Below are positions 1-64,000 of a DNA stretch of 64,000 nucleotides, piece by piece. The stretch's first letter is position 1; the number at the start of each line of letters is the position of its first letter. The stretch lies in assembly GCA_020152595.1 (NCBI GenBank), contig JAIGNY010002050.1, positions 2,178,001-2,242,000 on the forward strand. The letters are read 5' to 3'. The translations under genes and the position numbers were made by a program. Under the pieces are notes generated by a model. The model made no database searches, had not been told where the DNA came from, and was given only the letters and a program-made list of their open reading frames with translations. The DNA comes from Chiridota heheva. Taxonomy: Eukaryota > Echinodermata > Holothuroidea > Apodida > Chiridotidae.

Positions 1-86
1 ATTTGATGCACTCATTTGTGTTTCTCATGAATTTATTTCAATATCATTCTCATATAGTTGATGAAAGTAGAATATTGAGTTGTTAG

Positions 87-184
87 AGTCAAAAGTAACA
101 GGGAGATGAAAATGTCATTTTTATGTAATTTATCTTCAAAATTGGTCAATTTGAAGGGGAAATGGTGCAAACTTACAAATACAG
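87..184 (+). CDS. Possible exon, not linked to the gene model
   Basis: A consensus donor (ACAG|GTATGT) closes a 98 nt segment after a moderate acceptor (GAGTTGTTAG). One frame is open, with VKSNREMKMSFLCNLSS followed by KLVNLKGKWCKLTNT. It leaves phase 1. I could not find an exon between here and 4914 that links it, so it may be an upstream exon of the same gene, another gene, or chance. Confidence 0.25.
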
Positions 185-719
185 GTATGTTTTTTTTATT
201 TATATAATTTTGAATGATTGATTATTAAATTTATGATCAATTATTTAAATTGATGAATTGGGCATTAGATTAAGTGAAATTTATAGAATTATAAAACAAT
301 TATATTTTCATTGATATCAATACACAATGTATTGAAGACTTAATGAAAGTATTGATGAAATAAAGTACCTACCACAAACTATAAGCACAGTTATATATTT
401 GTTTTGCAAAATTTTGAATAGACTTGAGCATGATTTTGCTGTTTGGTCCCTCTGGTCCACGTGTTCACTTTGGCTCTGTAATCCTGATGTTTGTTCTCTC
501 ACATACTGAACAAGGGAGTGTTTCCTATTAAAAGAGTGTTTCCCATTGAAATAGCTCCTCATTATGGTCAACTACTCTGCATGTCAACCTCAACCTTAGT
601 AATCTCTCAAGTTTGCTGAATAATTTACAATGATTGAGGGTTGGACCTGCTTTGCTGCAAGGAATACAATTAGCTTGGTCATTGAATGAAATATGAGTGC
701 AGATGTCAAGAAGAAGAAA
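185..719. other. No feature seen
   Basis: AT-rich unique sequence. Short open frames on either strand have no recognisable content. Intron or intergenic if the 87-184 exon is real. Confidence 0.5.
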
Positions 720-872
720 GGATGTGAGGGGTAGAGGTGTTGTCGGATGTGAGAGGTAGAGGTGTTGTAGGATGTGAGAGGTACAGGTGTTGTAGGATGT
801 GAGAGGTACAGGTGTTGTTGAATGTGAGAGGTACAGGTGTTGTAGGATGTGAGAGGTACAGGTGCTGTTCCT
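720..872. repeat. 25 bp minisatellite, about 6 units
   Basis: The unit is GGATGTGAGAGGTACAGGTG plus TTGTA, recurring at exactly 25 bp (721, 746, 771, 796, 821, 846). Point variants are GTAGAGG versus GTACAGG. The period is not a multiple of three, so three reading registers alternate and open frames across it mean little. Confidence 0.9.
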
Positions 873-1329
873 GTGGTATGGGTATGAGTACTTTCTGCAT
901 GGCATTCTACATTTGTAATAGGGGGGCCATGAGTCCTTCCTCACTTCATATCATTCCATTTTTGTCCACCACATTGCCCATTCAAGGATAAATAACATTT
1001 TGTACAGGTGTTCCTCTAACTCTGAACATTTTCCCAACCTTTTTTTAATTTTATGAGCCATATCTTCTTCCCTTAGATTTTGACCCCTGCCCCTGATTTT
1101 CCTCTTAGAATTGTATCTTTCATCTGCGTCTCCTGCCTTCTACTCTGTACATTTTTTAAACTTTGAATATTTACGACATTATTGTATTTAGAATAGCCAT
1201 CCTTCCGAGTTTTGTACTGCATAACCTGTATGGTCACAGATTATAGCCCATGGAAGTGATCCCATTGGGGGCAATCTCCCCAATGATTTTGTTGGTGGGG
1301 ACAGAAATGCTTATGCATATCATGTGAAA

Positions 1330-1415
1330 ATATATATATATATATATATGTATGTATATATATTTATATGTATGTATATATTTGTATATATATGTATATA
1401 TATATTATATTTTTT
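1330..1415. repeat. TA/TATG microsatellite
   Basis: Runs of TA interrupted by TATG and TATT. From here to about 3150 I see AT-rich unique DNA with no supported gene. One acceptor-like site at 2312 is followed by a 27-codon frame but has no usable donor. Confidence 0.8.
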
Positions 1416-3149
1416 TTAATGGTTTTGTTATGTGTGGACAAATATGTGATAAAAACTATTTGATATTTTATTACATCATTGTTCTCTGTAAACAAATCTG
1501 TTTAGTTATTCTTAAAACATTGTATAAAATGTTCTTTTGCAATTTAGTTTTCTCAATGTACCAAATATATTAGAAATTAAGAATAATCTATTTAGAAGTT
1601 TTACATTTTGGTAACCACTCCTTTATATACCATTCTTTAGAAACCACAAAGTGCTGTTTTCTTCTAATGTATATATACTATATGATATAGAAAATTTGGT
1701 AAAATTATTAATTTTGACAACTTTTAATCCACATTCATGCTCAAAAATATCCCTTTATAAATAACTATTTCTGTAGGAATCTGTTCCCATGAAAAAGCTG
1801 ACAATCCCAAAAGTACTTTTGATTCACAACAGTTAATTACAAATCAGGTCTATTTTGTTCTAATGGTCACTTAAAAAAGACAAAGTGTACATAGAAAAAC
1901 ATATTTGTAAGGAATTTTCTATGTAATACTGAAAACAATGGCAAGTAACTGAGGAAGATAATACATGGGGTCAAATGGAGCCCCTATAATCCGTGACATG
2001 CCTCTCCTGATAACCTTCTTATGCTTGTCTCTTATTCTATTTACATTCCTCCCTTGATCCCCTAAATAAATCTTCCTATGCACAAGGACTCCTAGTTTTA
2101 CTATACACAATCTTGCTTTCCTGCTTCTTTTTTGTGCTATGAATTAAGAATACACCACATTCCAACTGCATTGTATAAAGACTTTAATTGCCATCCATCA
2201 TTCTGGAGAAGTGGGTCTAAAAACAGTCTTTTCACCAGCTTTTCAATGTTTTATTGGAAAAAAATCCCAGAAAAAGGGCAAAAATAGTCCAGCATTGTTG
2301 TTGGGTTTGCAGGTCTACGTCTACCCATTTGGATTGACTTGCTTGCCACAGGAATGTGCGTTCTGTCAGTTCTTTAGTTGCAGCTGTGTTCACTGAACCT
2401 CAGTAAACATGAGAGTAGGGTGGAAAGACAGATGTAGTTGTACAGATTAGAAATTAAGATATTCAAATATTCCTGATTTTGATTGGACATCAAAGCCAAC
2501 AGTCTTTACTGTTAATCAAACAAGATTTCTTTCTAGACAGGACTCTATGCTTGAAATTTTTGGTGGATTTATTGTAACTGGAATTTTATTAAAGTTTTCA
2601 CATTTAAAGCAAACAATGGATATTTACAAGCCTACAGAAAAAGTTGTGTACAGGATATATCACTTCTAAAGGTTTGTGATGTTTGTTTTATTAGGAAAAG
2701 TTATTTGAAAACTACAGTATATTTGCATTGATCTTTGAATGGTGTTAATATTTTGGCTCAAATATAGTGTAACTTAGGTACTGGTTTAAAATGATTTGTG
2801 ATATATTTAAAATACTTCAGTGACTTTCAGTGTCCCGAGAGGAATCACAGGGCCCGGGGGTAAAACTGAGAATCCAGGCCTTCATATAATTTGTACAGTC
2901 CATTATCACCCAGGCCCCTAGGACACCTGGCCCAGGGGCATTGCCCCTCTTAACACCACCCCTCCCCCCTCCTTGTCGGCCGACCCTGGACTTAATCAAT
3001 ACTTAGGCCTATAAATATCCAAGAACAGCTTTTAATCTCTGGAAAATATTATTATAAGATGATTTAAGCTTATTTAAAATTTTAACCATGTTCACGGTTA
3101 CAAAGTAAAACAAATTAAAGCAAATTATAGGGAAGTTGCTAAATGGATA

Positions 3150-3352
<203 letters not shown>

Positions 3353-3735
3353 CTTGGAGGAGAGGTGATGTGTACTAGGAGTGGTTGAGGAGGGTTGGGG
3401 TGGGATGGGTGACTGGAGAATGGTGATGGGGTAAGGATGATAGAGGGTTGATGAGGAGGGTGACGGATAGGGGTTATAGGAGTGTTGATAGGAGTGGTGA
3501 TGGAGAGTGGTGATGGGAAGTGGTGATGGGAAGTGGTGATAGGTAGTGGTGATAGGTAGTGGTGATGGGGTAAGGATCATGGGGTAGGGATCATGGGGTA
3601 GGGATGATGGGATAGGGGAGGCTTAATGAGGAGGGTGATGGATAGGGGTGGTGGGGGAGTCTTGGTGGGGTAGGGATGATGGAGGGTTGATGAGGATGGT
3701 GATGGGGAAGTGGTGATGGGGAGGGTGATGGGGTG
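3353..3735. repeat. G-rich degenerate 12 bp repeat tract
   Basis: A purine-rich + strand built from variants of GTGGTGATGGGA and GGGGTAGGGATGAT, about 380 bp and almost free of C. It directly follows the TA run. Several GGGG and GGG runs lie within 12-15 bp of one another. Confidence 0.75.
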
Positions 3736-4913
3736 AACTCACACTTTCTAAAAATACCTTTTATCCCTCATGCTATTCAGAATTTTAGATGTTGACATCA
3801 GAGGACATCTCTCTGTCAGGGAAATGATTTCAATTTGTTGGAGATTGATAGAAAAATTGTTTGTATAAAATTTGTTATCACATTTTAGCCAAATTCCTCA
3901 ACGTTATAATGTGTCACATAATACTGACCATTGGGAGTAAGTAGGGTCATTTAGCCCCCACTTGCTATCAAACATTGCTGTGGATGCTTCTGTACAATTT
4001 GTGCTGTTTTATTTGGTACAGAACCATGATCTTCAACTGAAACCTATGGGACTGGTGGTACAAATCCCCTTCAGGGTCTCCCACACAGGTCTGAGATTGG
4101 GGTGGGGTGGGAGTAGGACCATTGTTTGCAATTGTCCATCGATAAAGAGGTAAAGGTATATTTGGAAATTATTGCTTTAAAAATTGGTGAGCCGTGCTAT
4201 GCCATTAATGGTGGAAAATGGACAAATTAGAAAATTTGGGCACAATTGATGGATATATTTGGGCAAAACAGGCATTTAAAAGTGCCCAAAAGCAACAAAA
4301 TTTGTCACAAAGTATTTGTGAAAAACTTTGTGTTCTTTCTAGAAAAGCTTAAGCCCTTATGTACTATGATTACTCAGCATTGAGATTGAAATCATTTTTA
4401 CATATACCACTACTCCCCTTTCCCCTTTATTCTGTCAAGTTCATTGGGGTAATGCCATTTAGACAGGACTCCCTTCATGCCCTTGTCAAAATTCACTAGC
4501 CTACTAGTTGTTACTTTCATGTTTTTTTTGCACAAATGCAATGAATGGCTAGTAGTTTCGACTTGTTTTTATTTTTGTGTAATTTCCTCCGACTCCCATG
4601 CATTTGTCTACACGTACATGAGAATATTTTTCGTTTTCATCAAATACATTTCGTTTTGATCTATTTGACTGTTTCTAAAATGAAATAAGTTTCATTGAAA
4701 AGTATGAGTCAACATTATGTGGGAGGTCGAGGATGATTGGATGGGTGCAGATGTTTTTGATGTGATTTCCCCAAAGGTTAACAGGACAAGGCCTTCAAAC
4801 CATATTGATGATTCCTGTTGAAACTAGGATTCTAGATCAATTTGTTGTGTAGTTATCAATCATGTCATAATTTGATGTGGGAGGGAGGGTTAATAAACCT
4901 TGGGTTTATACAG

Positions 4914-62723
<57,810 letters not shown>

Positions 62724-63194
62724 GTAAGTAGGAAAGACTTATTGACTATGCCCATTTTCCTTGCCCCCTCCTCTGGCTATGGTATTTCTCCAATGTATTT
62801 GGGGGTGTGGTGAAATTTAGTGAGTCACATTGTTCATCATCAAAACCCCTCGGCAGGTAAAAAAGAACAATAAATTCAGGAATTTGATCCTGTGACTCGT
62901 CCCAAGAAAATTGCTTGACACGTAGCCAGTAAATCTATACATACTTTACTAATGTCACTTATTAGTAGTTTGAATATTTCAACCAATCAAGAAAGTTTAA
63001 TTGTATTGTAATTTACATTTGTATGATATTCAAACACCACCTTTAATGTGGTATATTTTTATAAAGGCATCAAACAGCTATGTTTATTATTTATATCAAC
63101 CTGATAATTTGAATTGCTTTAATAATTAACTCAATTTGAAAAATTTGTTGGTCAAATGAGTCTCAAAATACTAAACTAACTCTTACAATTATTC

Positions 63195-63450
63195 TGAAGG
63201 TCAATGTGACAGTACGGTAAAGCTTCAGCTTTCTAATCTAGCGTCCCGGGTTCGATACTTGGTGGGTATCCAACCAGTGCTCCACGACTGGTTAATAAAA
63301 TGGCCGTGGACGGCTTGACGTAAATACTTCAATCGAGGTCTGTTGAGACGTTTTAAACCTTGGTAAGCCAAACCAATGACCTTCATGTAGCTTTAAACTG
63401 ACCTGACCAATTGTGTCAGTCACACCTTGTCAGTAAATAAGACATTTATT
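63195..63450 (+). mobile_element. Probable tRNA-derived SINE
   Basis: A B-box-like CGGGTTCGATAC (about 63247-63258) lies 40 bp after an A-box-like TGACAGTACGG (about 63207), the spacing of a tRNA-type internal promoter. An unrelated body of about 150 bp follows and an AT-rich tail (AATAAGACATTTATT). The cloverleaf is not intact, so this is not called as a tRNA gene. Target duplications not found. Confidence 0.45.
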
Positions 63451-64000
63451 ATATTTTATAATACTTTTTACTTTATTTCTATGGGGCACCCAACTGGTTA
63501 TAAGTAATTTTCTGTCTTGTAAGAACTCCGTATTGCATTATATTAAACCATGATCAATCTTCAGTTAACCCACACCCTAAATAATATTGACAACTATAAC
63601 AAGAAATTTATTACGAGAAAATTAGTTTTTAGCACACAGTTTTTTATTTTCTTCTGCAAAATGCCACTTGAGGTGTCAGGCCTTGTAGTGATGAAACTAG
63701 AGCCGGGTCATGAATTTCAATGTTTGTAAGATGCCACTAATACAGGCATTATTTCTGAATAGAAAGATACCTTGAGTATATATGGAATTGGTTACGACAT
63801 TGCTGTTGATGGTGTCTATAAATAGTTTCAGAGTCAATTTTAGAAAAATAGCTTACAATTTCAGAAAATTATATTGTCAAGTTGGAGAACGTTCTTCCAT
63901 GCAATATTATTAACAGGTGGAACAAGCTGACACAGGTGTAAACATGTACTTAATGCAATAAGGAACAGAACAGACACCATATTTTGTCAAACTTTAGCTT
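63451..64000. other. No feature seen
   Basis: AT-rich unique sequence to the window end; downstream of the last candidate exon, presumably intron. Confidence 0.4.

Noticed and set aside
2313-2396. Exon or terminal exon VYVYPFGLTCLPQECAF after a good acceptor
   Set aside because: No adequate donor and no upstream partner; the frame ends in a stop after 27 codons.
3889-3936. 48 nt exon with acceptor ATCACATTTTAG and donor GTAAGT
   Set aside because: Two of three frames are open over so short a segment, and no phase links it to neighbours.
4022-4149. Exon with excellent acceptor (TTTTATTTGGTACAG) and donor GAG|GTAAAG, peptide starting NHDLQLKPMGLVVQIPF
   Set aside because: It exits with two bases, which does not fit the exon at 4914, and the second half is a simple G-rich stretch. 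It could belong to an unseen exon chain; transcript data would decide.
63195-63290. Functional tRNA gene
   Set aside because: B-box is good but arms do not pair into a full cloverleaf and a long non-tRNA body follows; better explained as a SINE.

Overview
The window reads as animal nuclear DNA, probably from a marine invertebrate (deuterostome or similar). It is AT-rich, mostly non-coding, full of diverged transposon relics and tandem arrays, and its coding signal comes in short exons with GT/AG borders. There are no bacterial-style operons, rRNA genes or CRISPR arrays. The species call is inference.

Host gene. By reading splice acceptors, open frames and donors on the + strand I find thirteen short candidate exons (4914-5048, 6371-6423, 13381-13466, 19099-19174, 20841-20916, 22762-22831, 24639-24716, 35676-35710, 36289-36411, 46136-46167, 55445-55520, 57947-57985, 62651-62723). 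All twelve junctions are phase-compatible and give one uninterrupted frame of about 317 codons, open at both ends. I do not recognise the protein. On this model nearly everything else in the window is intron. Some exons are weak individually, and I chose borders partly to keep the chain in frame, so transcript evidence is needed.

Tandem arrays. The main ones are 25 bp (720-870), 30 bp (13801-14588), 51 bp (14714-17676, about 58 units with higher-order structure), 33 bp (55541-56513 and 56756-57726), 22 bp (59970-60086) and 24 bp (61355-62255, with a 240 bp higher-order repeat). There are also 236 bp triplicate units followed by a 600 bp pyrimidine-only strand (46690-47905), long TA runs, a TATG microsatellite, and degenerate 150-180 bp families at 26030-27050 and 60300-61130. 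The long open frames over the 30, 51 and 33 bp arrays follow from period lengths divisible by three and are not accepted as genes. The 33 bp array lies in a 1.2 kb tandem duplication that also copies a host exon; the second exon copy has lost its splice donor.

Mobile elements. Five copies of a non-autonomous family carry internal ~290 bp tandem units and hairpin ends (Helentron-like). Three TTAA-flanked foldback elements are present; one sits inside a Helentron-like copy and itself holds a further TTAA element. A 438 bp hAT-type element with an 8 bp target duplication interrupts a reverse-transcriptase fragment. There is a reverse-transcriptase pseudogene on the - strand (43.5-45.3 kb), two RNase H-bearing retroelement 3' ends on the + strand (48.6-50.7 kb), a probable tRNA-derived SINE (63.2 kb) and a long inverted repeat (32.2-32.7 kb). 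A frameshifted - strand pseudogene (27.1-29.4 kb) belongs to an invertebrate multigene family ending in a cysteine-rich CXC-like motif. No intact transposase or reverse transcriptase survives.
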